Origin: Streptomyces cellostaticus
GTDB taxonomy: Bacteria; Actinomycetota; Actinomycetes; Streptomycetales; Streptomycetaceae
Assembly (NCBI RefSeq): GCF_023630175.1
Contig: NZ_JALLIN010000037.1
Location: forward strand, 1 to 64,000
DNA: 64,000 nucleotides
Direction: 5' to 3'
Shown: positions 51,017 to 59,849 of the stretch, in pieces
Layout of the letters: each line of letters opens with the position of its first letter
Numbering within the stretch: the stretch's first letter is position 1
Notes under the pieces: model-generated
Told to the model about the DNA's origin: nothing
Seen by the model: the letters and a program-made list of their open reading frames with translations, nothing else
Databases searched by the model: none
Position numbers and translations under genes: made by a program

Positions 51017-53458
51017 ATGGCACAGGGCACGGTCCAGGTGACGCACAGCGGTACGTCGCGGTGGCGTCGCCGCACGGGTGAGTACGCATCGCTCGCCGCA
51101 GCCCTGGAGGCCGCCGCCGACGGCGACGTCCTCACCATCGCTCCCGGCACCTACCGGGAGAACCTGGTCGTGCGGCGGCCGGTGACCCTGCGGGGTCCCG
51201 AGGGCGCGCCCGGCTCGGTGCGGATCGCCCCGGCGGACGGCGTCCCGCTGACCGTACGGGCCTCGGCGGTGGTGCAGGACCTGCATGTGGAGGGCCAGGA
51301 CGCGGCGGCGCCCGCACTGCTGGTGGAGGAGGGCACACCCGAACTGCGGGACGTGCGGATCGTCACCCGGTCCGCCGCGGGCATCGAGGTGCGGGGCGGG
51401 GCGCGCCCGACCGTGCGCCGCTGCACCGTCGACAACCCGGCCGGCATCGGTATCGCCGTGCTCGACGGCGCCGGCGGGGTGTTCGAGGAGTGCGAGGTCG
51501 TCGCGGCGGGGCAGGCGGGGGTCTCGGTCCACGGCGGCGCCCACCCCCGGCTCGCGCGCTGCCGGGTGCACCACGCCGCCGGCAACGGGCTGACCGCGAC
51601 CGGGGAGAACTCGGCGCTGGAGGCGGTCGGTTGCGAGGTGTACGAGGTCCGGGGCTCCGGGGTGCAGGTCACCGGCCGGGCCACGGCTCACCTGACCGAC
51701 TGCGATCTGCACCGCACCACGGCCGACGGGGTCACGCTGGACACGGACGCGGTGCTCACGCTCGCCGACTGCCGGATCCACGACGTGCCGGAGAACGCGA
51801 TCGACCTGCGGTCCCGCTCGGTGCTGACGCTGACCCGGACGACGGTCCGGCAGTTCGGCCGCAACGGCCTGTCGGTGTGGGACCCGGGCACCCGGGTCGA
51901 CGCCAACCAGTGCGAGATCTTCGACAGCACCGGTGACTACCCGGCGGTGTGGGTGAGCGACGGCGCCACCGCGGTGCTCGACGCCTGCCGGGTGCACGAC
52001 GTGCCGGACGCCCTGTTCGTGCTGGACCGCGGCTCACGCGTGGACGTCGTCGACAGCGATCTGTACCAGGTGCGCAACACGGCGGTGTCGGTGAGCGACG
52101 GCGCCACGGCGCAGCTCGACGACTGCCGGATCCGGGACGCGGCCACCGGGGCCTGGTTCCGCGACCACGGCAGCGGCGGCAACCTGGGCAACTGCACCCT
52201 GGACGGCACCCAGACGGGTGTGATCGTCACCAAGGGCGCCGACCCCACCGTCGAGCGGTGCACGGTGGACTCCCCCGCCGAGGCGGGCTTCTACGTGTCC
52301 GCGGGCGGCCGGGGCACCTTCGTGGACTGCCGGGTCAGCGGCAGCGGCGGCTACGGCTTCCACGTGATCGACGGATGCCGCACCACGCTGCGCAAGTGCC
52401 GTACGGAGCGGTGCGCGCGCGGTGGCTACGAGTTCGCGGACGGCGGTCCGGACCCGGACTCCGGGACGGGTCCGGTGGTGGAGGACTGCACCAGCGACGA
52501 GAGCGGCGGCCTCCGGCCGCCGCCACCGCGGGCGACGGCCGGGCAGTCGGCGTCCCCCTCGGCCGCGGGCCTGCTCGGCGCGATCCCCGGTCAGCGCGCC
52601 CTGGACGCCGAACCGGCCGTCGCCGCGGTCGAGCCGGAGCAGCCGGCCCGGTCGTCGCAGGCCGTGCTCGGCGAACTGGACGCGCTGGTGGGCCTGGAGA
52701 GCGTCAAGCGTGAGGTCCGGGCGCTGACCGACATGATCGAGGTGGGCCGGCGCCGGCAGCAGGCCGGCCTGAAGGCGGCCTCGGTCAAACGGCACCTGGT
52801 CTTCACCGGCTCCCCCGGCACGGGCAAGACGACGGTGGCCCGGCTCTACGGCGAGATCCTCGCGTCCCTGGGGGTGCTGGAGAAGGGCCATCTGGTCGAG
52901 GTGTCCCGGGTGGACCTGGTGGGTGAGCACATCGGCTCGACGGCGATCCGCACCCAGGAGGCCTTCCAGCGGGCGCGCGGCGGTGTGCTGTTCATCGACG
53001 AGGCGTACGCGCTGTCCCCGGAGGACGCCGGGCGCGACTTCGGCAAGGAGGCCATCGACACGCTGGTGAAGCTGATGGAGGACCACCGGGACGCGGTGGT
53101 GGTGATCGTCGCGGGCTACACGGCCGAGATGGAGCGGTTCCTCTCCGTCAACCCCGGTGTGGCCTCCCGCTTCTCCCGGACCATCACCTTCGGCGACTAC
53201 GGCCCCGAGGAACTGCTCAGGATCGTGGAGCAGCAGGCCGAGGAGCACGAGTACCGGCTGGCGCCGGGCGCTTCGGAGGAGTTGCTGAAGTACTTCACCG
53301 CGATCCCTAAGGGCGCCGCGTTCGGCAACGGCCGGACGGCGCGTCAGACCTTCGAGGCGATGGTGGAACGGCACGCCGGCCGGGTCGCCCAGCTCGCGGA
53401 CCCCAGCACCGACGACCTGACCCTGCTGTACGGGGAGGACCTGCCCGAGCTGCCCTGA
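51017..53458 (+). CDS. Right-handed beta-helix / CbxX-type AAA+ ATPase fusion
   Basis: An 813-residue cytosolic protein. Residues of about 25-510 are a right-handed parallel beta-helix: more than 18 coils of about 23 residues, each with a pattern like GVSVHGGAHPRLARCRVHHA. A Pro/Ala-rich linker (about 510-560) follows. The C-terminal third (about 565-800) is a CbxX/CfqX AAA+ ATPase of the EccA type: LVGLESVKREVR, Walker A GSPGTGKT (598-605), Walker B VLFIDEAY (about 657-664), an AGYTAEME sensor region and the FGNGRTARQTFE arginine segment. EccA ATPases serve type VII secretion and have TPR repeats instead of a beta-helix. No other type VII gene is nearby. The helix may bind a repetitive ligand that the ATPase remodels; that is inference. 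Confidence 0.92.
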   Translation: MAQGTVQVTHSGTSRWRRRTGEYASLAAALEAAADGDVLTIAPGTYRENLVVRRPVTLRGPEGAPGSVRIAPADGVPLTVRASAVVQDLHVEGQDAAAPALLVEEGTPELRDVRIVTRSAAGIEVRGGARPTVRRCTVDNPAGIGIAVLDGAGGVFEECEVVAAGQAGVSVHGGAHPRLARCRVHHAAGNGLTATGENSALEAVGCEVYEVRGSGVQVTGRATAHLTDCDLHRTTADGVTLDTDAVLTLADCRIHDVPENAIDLRSRSVLTLTRTTVRQFGRNGLSVWDPGTRVDANQCEIFDSTGDYPAVWVSDGATAVLDACRVHDVPDALFVLDRGSRVDVVDSDLYQVRNTAVSVSDGATAQLDDCRIRDAATGAWFRDHGSGGNLGNCTLDGTQTGVIVTKGADPTVERCTVDSPAEAGFYVSAGGRGTFVDCRVSGSGGYGFHVIDGCRTTLRKCRTERCARGGYEFADGGPDPDSGTGPVVEDCTSDESGGLRPPPPRATAGQSASPSAAGLLGAIPGQRALDAEPAVAAVEPEQPARSSQAVLGELDALVGLESVKREVRALTDMIEVGRRRQQAGLKAASVKRHLVFTGSPGTGKTTVARLYGEILASLGVLEKGHLVEVSRVDLVGEHIGSTAIRTQEAFQRARGGVLFIDEAYALSPEDAGRDFGKEAIDTLVKLMEDHRDAVVVIVAGYTAEMERFLSVNPGVASRFSRTITFGDYGPEELLRIVEQQAEEHEYRLAPGASEELLKYFTAIPKGAAFGNGRTARQTFEAMVERHAGRVAQLADPSTDDLTLLYGEDLPELP

Positions 53459-53476
53459 CCGAAGCGCCCCGGGCCG

Positions 53477-55807
53477 TCAGCGTTCGGGGTGTTCCGGACG
53501 CTGTGTGGGCAGGTCCGGGCGCAGGCGGGCCAGGAGGCGTGCTCGTTCACGGGCGAACGCCGGGTCGGCCTGGTAGTCGGAGTGGCCGAGGACCGGGGCC
53601 GGAAGCGGGTGCTCGGGGGTACGGCCGTAGGCGAGGGGGTCGCGCAGGGGCTCGTGGTCGACCTCGGGGCCGCGGCCGCCGGGGACCCGGACCGGGCCGC
53701 CGATGGGGTCGGTGGGGCGGTGGAGGTTGCGCCAGCAGGCGACGTCCCGGTGCAGCGCGGCCAGCGCGGGCGGGCCGAAGTGGGCCGGGAACCATCGGCC
53801 GTAGAGGCGCTCCAGCGGGGAGCCGTAGGTGAGCAGGGCCACCCGTCCGCGGGCCGACGGGCCGAGCTGCCAGGCGGCGGACGCGGCCAGCACGCTGCCC
53901 TGGGAGTGGCCGGACAGGACCAGCCTGCCGCCGGTGCGCGCCGTCCAGGTGGCCATCCGCCAGGTCAGGTCCGGCACCGCGCGCTCGGCGTAGCAGGGCG
54001 GGGCGAAGGGGTGGGCGGCGCGCGGCCAGAACGTGCCGACGTCCCAGAGGATGCCGATGGTGCGCCGCGCGGAGGCGTCCCGGTAGGCACGCCGGCCCCA
54101 GGTGACGAACAGCAGGAACCCTATTCCGACCAGCCAGGAACCCAGCGCCTGCGAGGTCTCGGCGACCGCGCGGACCACGCCGTACGTCCCGCGGGCCGCT
54201 CCTTCGGGAGGCTCGCCGGTGGCCAGGGCGCCCGCGAGCGCGACGGTACCCAGCGACAGGGTGGTGGCGCAGAGCACGCCGATGACCAGCGGCGCCCGGT
54301 CGGTGAGGGTGGCCGTGGCCCGTGCATGGGCGATACGGCGGGTACGGGCGGGGTCCTCGGGTTCGCCCGGATGCTCGTGCCGTACCCGGTCGCGCTCGGT
54401 GCGGGCGAGCCGGGCGGTGCGCCGGGCCAGGTGGGCGGCGAGGGGCAGCAGCACCGCGAGCAGCGGAGGGATGACGGAGGCCTGCCAGGTCAGCAGCACC
54501 GGCGGCCCGTCGAGGAGGACACGGGTGCCGTCCAGCCAGTCGGCGACGCGCTGCGCGACGCCGCCGGACATGACCCCGCCCAGCGCGCAGGCGAGCAGTG
54601 CCACCGCCGGCCCGCCGAGGCCGCGTCCCGCGGCGCGCGGGTCGGGGCGCCGGCGGTACAGGTCGCGGGCGACGACGGCGAGGACGACGACGAGCAGTCC
54701 CTGGGCCAGCATGAGGGTGCCGAAGGCGGCGTCACCGGGCAGCCGGCCGGCGGACCGCCAGCCGGGGCGGGACCAGCCGGCGTGGACGAGGGTGAGCAGC
54801 AGCAGGACGAGGGCGCCGAGCGGCAGGCCGCGTACGAGGTGGCGGTCGAGCCTGTGGTCGGGGCGCCGCTCGGTGCGGCCGCGGCGGCAGACGACGCACA
54901 CCACGGCCGCCGCGCAGCAGAGCAGGGCCGCGCCGAGGAGCCGGCCGAGCAGGTCGAGGGCGGCCGGCCCGCCGGGGCGGTGGTCGAAGCGGGCCGTGGG
55001 CACGGCGACGGCGGCGGCGACGGTGAGCAGACCGGCCGCGGTGTGGGCGGCGCGCAGCCGGGCCACCAGGCGGCGCCCGTACCAGAACCCGGGCCGGGCC
55101 AGGGCGCTCCCGTCGGTCTGCGGCCCCGGGTCGCGGGACATCGGCCGGTGGGACTCGTAGGCGTTCCAGGTGCGGTGCGAGAGGTACCAGAGCAGCGCGG
55201 TCAGCGCGGCCGGGACCAGCGCGGCGAGCGCGAGGCGACGGCCCGGCCGGGTCCACCAGGCGTCTCCGGCCACGGCCGGCGAGAGGAAGCCCAGCCAGGT
55301 GTGGCGGCGGGCGCAGTCCGGGACGCCGGCGCACTGCCAGGCGACCAGGTCGAGCGCGACCTCGCAGGCGGCGGCCGTGAACAGCACGGTCAGGGTGAGC
55401 GCGGCCAGCCGCACGAGGACGCCGTAGAACCGGACGGTCCGCCTGCGTCCGTGGGTGGCGGGGCGCATCCAGTGGGCGAGGTTGACCACCATGAAGGGCA
55501 GCAGCAGGAGCCACAGGGCGCGGGTGCCGTCGCCGGAGGTGAGGTTGCACCAGACGTACGCCTCCCGGACCGGTTCGCCGCGGGGACCTTGCGCGGCGGC
55601 CGGCTTCCCGGCGTCGGCGGCGCGCCGGAAGATCGCGGCCGTGTCGTCGCCGGTGATCCGGACGGTGCGCGGGTCGTCGAGCATCTTCTCGGGAGTGGCG
55701 CCGCCCACCCCGTGCACCAGGAGTTCGAGCTCGGCGCCGGCCGGTGCGGGCCGTAGGGCGGAGCCGTCCGTCTGCGGCCCGGTGAGGCGTTGCCGCGGAC
55801 GTTCCAC
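53477..55807 (-). CDS. Polytopic membrane protein with alpha/beta hydrolase domain
   Basis: A 776-residue protein. The N-terminus has LELLVHGVGGATPEKML, the oxyanion-loop start of an alpha/beta hydrolase. It is followed by about ten membrane helices (from about 100 to 590). The serine elbow comes late, GGRLVLSGHSQGSVLAASAA, with a His-containing end (GHSDYQAD). Thus the hydrolase fold is split by the membrane region. The GTG start at 55807 has GGGGGAGG at 8 nt; a GTG nine bases upstream overlaps that site. Substrate is unknown; lipase, esterase or peptidase activity at the membrane is possible. It is convergent with the AAA gene, 18 bp between stops. Confidence 0.8.
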   Translation of the reverse strand: MERPRQRLTGPQTDGSALRPAPAGAELELLVHGVGGATPEKMLDDPRTVRITGDDTAAIFRRAADAGKPAAAQGPRGEPVREAYVWCNLTSGDGTRALWLLLLPFMVVNLAHWMRPATHGRRRTVRFYGVLVRLAALTLTVLFTAAACEVALDLVAWQCAGVPDCARRHTWLGFLSPAVAGDAWWTRPGRRLALAALVPAALTALLWYLSHRTWNAYESHRPMSRDPGPQTDGSALARPGFWYGRRLVARLRAAHTAAGLLTVAAAVAVPTARFDHRPGGPAALDLLGRLLGAALLCCAAAVVCVVCRRGRTERRPDHRLDRHLVRGLPLGALVLLLLTLVHAGWSRPGWRSAGRLPGDAAFGTLMLAQGLLVVVLAVVARDLYRRRPDPRAAGRGLGGPAVALLACALGGVMSGGVAQRVADWLDGTRVLLDGPPVLLTWQASVIPPLLAVLLPLAAHLARRTARLARTERDRVRHEHPGEPEDPARTRRIAHARATATLTDRAPLVIGVLCATTLSLGTVALAGALATGEPPEGAARGTYGVVRAVAETSQALGSWLVGIGFLLFVTWGRRAYRDASARRTIGILWDVGTFWPRAAHPFAPPCYAERAVPDLTWRMATWTARTGGRLVLSGHSQGSVLAASAAWQLGPSARGRVALLTYGSPLERLYGRWFPAHFGPPALAALHRDVACWRNLHRPTDPIGGPVRVPGGRGPEVDHEPLRDPLAYGRTPEHPLPAPVLGHSDYQADPAFARERARLLARLRPDLPTQRPEHPER

Positions 55808-56111
55808 TGTCAGCACCTCCCCCGTGACGCGCCTGCCGGGCAGCTGCCCACGCGGGCTTCAGGTTCTCCGTTTCCGGGCCCGCGTACACCTCCGGCCGGC
55901 GAATCCCGCCAATCCGTGTGACAGGACCCGGGTCACCGGCGCCGGATACCGGCCGTGATGGCATGTGCGCGTCGGGAAGGTGGTGGCGCGACCGCCGCCG
56001 TCCCGTGAAAGGATGGAGCGCCCCTGCCCCGCGGGCCGCCGGACCACCAGGTCGGAGCCGGTACGGCGGGCGGGTCGGACGACGGATCGCGGCGAAGGGA
56101 CCGGAGCGCAC
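55808..56111. other. Divergent gap between the hydrolase and DeoR-type regulator
   Basis: A 304-bp region with no gene. It includes a GTACACCTCCGGCC stretch and a basal promoter zone for the two divergent genes, but no repeat or operator is obvious. A DeoR-type regulator often binds its own promoter, so a site may lie here. Confidence 0.4.
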
Positions 56112-56942
56112 GTGAGCGAGAATCAGAACCTCCTCGCGGAGCAGCGCCGCGCCCTGATCCTGGACGAGGTCCGGCGCCGGGGCGGCGTCCGGGTCAACGA
56201 GCTGACCCGCAAGCTCGGCGTGTCCGACATGACGGTGCGGCGCGATCTGGACGCGCTGGCCCGTCAGGGAATGCTGGAGAAGGTGCACGGCGGCGCGGTA
56301 CCGGTGGTCGAGGCGAGCACGCACGAGCCCGGTTTCGAGGCGAAGTCGGCTCTGGAGCTGACCGCCAAGGAGGACATCGCGCGGTCCGCCGCCCGGCTGG
56401 TGATGCCGGGCGCGGCGATCGCCCTGTCCGGCGGCACGACGACCTACGCGCTCGCGCAGCACCTGCTGGAGGTGCCCGACCTGACCGTGGTGACGAACTC
56501 GGTGCGGGTCGCCGACGTCTTCCACGCCGCGCAGCGCACGTCCGGGCAGCGGCAGGGCGCGGCGACGGTGGTGCTGACCGGCGGGGTGCGCACCCCGTCC
56601 GACTCGCTGGTGGGGCCGGTCGCCGACCAGGCGATCGCCGCGCTCCACTTCGATCTGCTCTTCCTGGGCGTCCACGGGATATCGGTGGAGGCCGGACTGT
56701 CCACGCCGAACCTCGCGGAGGCCGAGACGAACCGCCGGCTCGTGCAGTCGGCGCGCCGGGTCGTGGTGGTGGCCGACCACACCAAATGGGGGACGGTCGG
56801 CCTGAGTTCGTTCGCCGGGCTGGCCCAGGTGGACACGCTGGTCACCGACGCGGGTCTGCCCGCCGAGGCGCGCACCGAGATCGCCGAGCATCTGCACCGG
56901 CTGGTGGTGGCGGGCGAGACCGAGGGCGACGAGGAGGTCTGA
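56112..56942 (+). CDS. DeoR/GlpR-family transcriptional regulator
   Basis: A 276-residue repressor. The N-terminal winged helix (about 10-62) contains ILDEVRRRGGVRVNELTRKL and the DeoR signature SDMTVRRDLDALARQG. The C-terminal sugar-phosphate sensing domain shows DIARSAARLV, SGGTTTYALAQHLL, VTNSVRVADVF, FLGVHGIS and VVVVADHTKWG. Such proteins repress sugar catabolic genes and are released by sugar phosphates. The start is GTG. No sugar operon adjoins directly; the class II aldolase at the right window edge and the ROK gene are candidates, but distant. Confidence 0.9.
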   Translation: MSENQNLLAEQRRALILDEVRRRGGVRVNELTRKLGVSDMTVRRDLDALARQGMLEKVHGGAVPVVEASTHEPGFEAKSALELTAKEDIARSAARLVMPGAAIALSGGTTTYALAQHLLEVPDLTVVTNSVRVADVFHAAQRTSGQRQGAATVVLTGGVRTPSDSLVGPVADQAIAALHFDLLFLGVHGISVEAGLSTPNLAEAETNRRLVQSARRVVVVADHTKWGTVGLSSFAGLAQVDTLVTDAGLPAEARTEIAEHLHRLVVAGETEGDEEV

Positions 56943-56962
56943 CCGCGCGCCGGCCGGGGGTC

Positions 56963-58087
56963 TCAGTCCGGCCAGACGCCCGTGGCCAGCAGCGACTCGA
57001 TGGCGGCGGTGTACGGGGCGATGTCCAGGCCCTGCTCCTCGAGCCAGGAGTCGGAGTAGTACTTGTCCAGGTAGCGGTCACCGGGGTCGCACAGCAGGGT
57101 GACGACGCTGCCGGTGCGGCCCTCGGCCACCATCTCGGAGACGATCTTCAGCGCGCTCCACAGGCCGGTACCCGTCGAGCCGCCCGCCTTGCGGCCGATG
57201 GCCCGCTCCAGGGCGCGGACGGCGGCCACGCTCGCGGCGTCCGGGACCTTCATCATCCGGTCGATCGCGCCGGGCACGAAGCTCGGCTCCATGCGCGGCC
57301 GGCCGATGCCCTCGATCCGGGAGCCGCAGTCGCAGGTGACGTCCGGGTCGCCGGTGGTCCAGCCCTCGAAGAAACAGGAGTTGTCCGGGTCGGCGACACA
57401 GATGCGGGTGTCGTACTGCATGTAGTGCACGTAGCGCGCGAGGGTCGCCGAGGTACCGCCGGTGCCGGCCGTGGCGACGATCCAGGCCGGCTCCGGGAAG
57501 CGCTCCAACTCCAGTTGCCGGAAGATGGATTCGGCGATGTTGTTGTTGCCGCGCCAGTCGGTGGCCCGCTCGGCGTAGGTGAACTGGTCCATGTAGTGGC
57601 CGCCGGTCTCCACCGCGAGGCGGGCGGACTCCTCGTACATCTTCCGGGAGTCGTCCACGAAGTGGCACCGGCCGCCGTGGAACTCGATCAGACGGCACTT
57701 CTCGGCGCTCGTCGTGCGCGGCATGACCGCGATGAAGGGCACACCGATCAGCTTGGCGAAGTACGCCTCGGAGACGGCCGTGGAGCCGCTGGACGCCTCG
57801 ATCACCGGGCGGTCCGGCCGGATCCAGCCATTGCACAGGCCGTAGAGGAACAGGGAGCGGGCGAGCCGGTGCTTGAGGCTGCCGGTGGGGTGGGTCGACT
57901 CGTCCTTCAGGTAGAGGTCGATGCCCCACCGCTCGGGCAGCGGGAAGCGCAGCAGGTGCGTGTCCGCCGAGCGGTTGGCGTCGGCCTGGACCTTGCGGAC
58001 GGCGTCTTTCAGCCAGCTGCGGTAGGCGGCGTCGCTGCGGTCGACGTCGAGGGTAACGCCGGTCCGGTTCTGTGGGGTCGTGCTCAC
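56963..58087 (-). CDS. Cysteine-synthase-like PLP enzyme
   Basis: A 374-residue member of the fold II PLP family. The PLP Lys lies in HPTGSLKHRLARSLF, the phosphate loop in TAGTGGTSATLARYV and the substrate loop in EASSGSTAVSEAYFAKL. Extra elements relative to CysK, such as the CDCGSRIEGIG insertion with two Cys, point to the actinobacterial cysteine synthase subgroup (CysK2-like, or a cystathionine-beta-synthase-like enzyme). The GTG has AAGGAG at 8 nt. The preceding divergent gap holds a strong palindrome. Confidence 0.85.
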   Translation of the reverse strand: MSTTPQNRTGVTLDVDRSDAAYRSWLKDAVRKVQADANRSADTHLLRFPLPERWGIDLYLKDESTHPTGSLKHRLARSLFLYGLCNGWIRPDRPVIEASSGSTAVSEAYFAKLIGVPFIAVMPRTTSAEKCRLIEFHGGRCHFVDDSRKMYEESARLAVETGGHYMDQFTYAERATDWRGNNNIAESIFRQLELERFPEPAWIVATAGTGGTSATLARYVHYMQYDTRICVADPDNSCFFEGWTTGDPDVTCDCGSRIEGIGRPRMEPSFVPGAIDRMMKVPDAASVAAVRALERAIGRKAGGSTGTGLWSALKIVSEMVAEGRTGSVVTLLCDPGDRYLDKYYSDSWLEEQGLDIAPYTAAIESLLATGVWPD

Positions 58088-58486
58088 GGCGGGGCTCCTT
58101 ACGCTGAGCGTTGACGGCACCTCGAGCGGCCGGCTCCTCGCATCATAAGCACCTTGCACACCTCTTCCCACCTGCATAAACGCATCTTTGGGCCGCCCAA
58201 AGGGACGCCTGGGCACAGCGGTGCGGGTCCCTCGGGGGCGCATTGGCGCGAGTGCTCCGGGCGCCCTTCGCGCACGCCCCCCGCGCACTGGTGCTCCCGC
58301 CCTCGCCGGGGCAGACTGCACCGGACGGGACCCTCGTCCCGGACGGCGGCGCACACCGGACAGTCGTGGCGCACACCGGACCACAGCACCGCGTCGGCCC
58401 GGACCGGTACGACCGGACACGGGCCGGATCCGGACCCACTCGGTCCGGCACCGCGGCGAAGGACGCGCACAAGGGGGCGGCAGGAC
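58088..58486. promoter_or_regulatory. Divergent region between the PLP enzyme and a small unknown gene
   Basis: A 399-bp gap with no gene. It includes the palindrome CTTTGGGC-C-GCCCAAAG (58186-58202). On the minus strand TATGAT near 58141-58146 is a good -10 hexamer for the PLP enzyme, though its -35 partner is poor, which fits activator dependence. Confidence 0.55.
58186..58202. promoter_or_regulatory. Candidate operator, 8-bp arms with one centre base
   Basis: CTTTGGGC and GCCCAAAG flank a single C. It lies about 40 bp upstream of the TATGAT -10 candidate of the PLP enzyme gene, where an activator would bind. Confidence 0.5.
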
Positions 58487-58810
58487 ATGGCGGAGCCGGA
58501 GTTCACGGCCAAGGGCGTGCGGATCGACAAGCGGCTGCGTTCGCTCACCCGGGCCGGGCAGGTCCGGATCAGCGACGGGCGGGTGGAGTTGCTCACCAGC
58601 TACGGCAGCGAGATCGACAGTGCGCCGGTGCAGGCGGTGCGGGCATCCAGGCCGTGGTTCGCCCCGGAGGACCGGGCGCACGCGGACCTCAACGGCAAGC
58701 GGTACTCGCTGACGCTGGGCGAGCACGATCCCGCACCGGGCGAGCCGGGGCCGCCCGCGGCGCGGCGGTTCATCGAAGCGGTGCGCCGCGCGGCCGGGCG
58801 CGGCGGCTGA
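58487..58810 (+). CDS. Small conserved-looking hypothetical protein
   Basis: I do not recognise this 107-residue protein by name. ATG start at 58487 with GGCAGGAC before it. The sequence is hydrophilic and beta-rich at the start (VRIDKRLRSLTRAGQVRISD, then GRVELLTSYGSEI) and ends with a short helix (RFIEAVRRAAGRGG). No signal peptide or membrane helix is seen, and the central stretch VQAVRASRPWFAPEDRAH resembles small bacterial PH-like or DUF modules in streptomycetes. It stands between the PLP enzyme and the ATPase gene, 207 bp before the latter. Confidence 0.65.
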   Translation: MAEPEFTAKGVRIDKRLRSLTRAGQVRISDGRVELLTSYGSEIDSAPVQAVRASRPWFAPEDRAHADLNGKRYSLTLGEHDPAPGEPGPPAARRFIEAVRRAAGRGG

Positions 58811-59017
58811 CCGGCGGCCGAGGGCGGCGAGTTGCGGGAGCGCATCCGCTGCGTCACGCTGGTCTCACGTCACTCTGGGTTTACCGGCGATAACGCTGCG
58901 AACCAGCTCGCCGGCCCTGACAGCAGGCGGACGTTTGGACGCAAGCACCCTGCTGGATCCGTTTGTTCTCCGTGTTTCCTCCGGTTCCTCCGGACCTCAC
59001 ATCGGGGAGTCGCAGCC

Positions 59018-59647
59018 GTGATCAGTCACTCAAGCAGGCACTGCACGGTGGAGCTCCAAGCCCTGCCGTCGCGGATCGGCCAGGTCCGCAGAATCGTATC
59101 TGCACAATTGCGCTACTGGCATATGGACCCGCTGATCGACCGGGCCGCGCTCGGTGTCACCGAGCTGCTCAGCAACGTCCACCGGCACGCCCGGCCCGAC
59201 AAGTCGTGCACCGTCGAGCTGGAACTGCTGGTCGACCGGCTCACCGTCTCGGTGCGCGACCACGATCCCCGTCTCCCCGTGGTCGCCGACGCCGTGGAGG
59301 CGCCGGAACTCGTCCCGCTGGCCACCTGCGGGCGGGGGCTCGCGATGGTGGCGGCGCTGAGCGAGAGCTGGGGGGCGCGCCCCGAGGGCGACGACGGCAA
59401 GGTCGTGTGGTTCACCCTGCCCGCGCCGTCCACGGCGGTCCGGCAGCCGGCCCGCTCGCCGCGGCCCGCGGCCGAGCGGCGGCCCGCGCCCCGGCTCACC
59501 GGGGTGCGGCGGGCCCCGGTGGCGGCCACGCCGGTCACCGCCGCGCCCACGCCCGTCGCCGTGGCGCCTGCCCCCGCTCCCGCCCCCGCCGTGGCGCACG
59601 CCCCGGCCGTGACGTCCGCTCCCGCCCGGTCGGCCGTCGCCGGCTGA
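59018..59647 (+). CDS. RsbW-like ATP-binding (anti-sigma kinase) protein
   Basis: A 209-residue protein of the HATPase_c_2 type. The N-box is AALGVTELLSNVHRHARPD (Glu and Asn for Mg-ATP), the G1 box is VSVRDHDPRLP and the G2 box is CGRGLAMVAALSESWG. In streptomycetes many such proteins are orphan anti-sigma factors that phosphorylate anti-anti-sigma partners. After residue 140 the protein is a low-complexity Ala/Pro/Val tail (APTPVAVAPAPAPAPA) not typical of the family. The start is a GTG behind GGGGAG. No sigma factor or antagonist lies nearby. Confidence 0.88.
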   Translation: MISHSSRHCTVELQALPSRIGQVRRIVSAQLRYWHMDPLIDRAALGVTELLSNVHRHARPDKSCTVELELLVDRLTVSVRDHDPRLPVVADAVEAPELVPLATCGRGLAMVAALSESWGARPEGDDGKVVWFTLPAPSTAVRQPARSPRPAAERRPAPRLTGVRRAPVAATPVTAAPTPVAVAPAPAPAPAVAHAPAVTSAPARSAVAG

Positions 59648-59673
59648 CCGGGCGGTGACGCCACCACGGACCG

Positions 59674-59707
59674 CGGACGGGGCGGGCCGGGACGGCCCGC
59701 CCGTCCG
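59674..59707. terminator. Strong hairpin between convergent genes
   Basis: The arms CGGACGGGGCGGGCCG and CGGCCCGCCCGTCCG pair along almost their whole length with one bulge and a short loop. The hairpin lies 26 bp after the ATPase stop. Confidence 0.75.
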
Positions 59708-59736
59708 TGTGCCATGACCATCCGTGTGCCATGACC
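59704..59736. repeat. 17-bp tandem duplication
   Basis: TCCGTGTGCCATGACCA occurs at 59704-59720 and again, one base short, at 59721-59736. It lies directly after the hairpin. Confidence 0.85.
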
Positions 59737-59849
59737 GGGCGTCAGAAGGGTTCCCGGGCCGGCCGCGCACCGCCCGGAACCGGCACGCGTACGAACCCCG
59801 CGGGCCCGGCACCCGCGGCGGCCCGGCCGCGGCCACCGGCACCCTCGGC

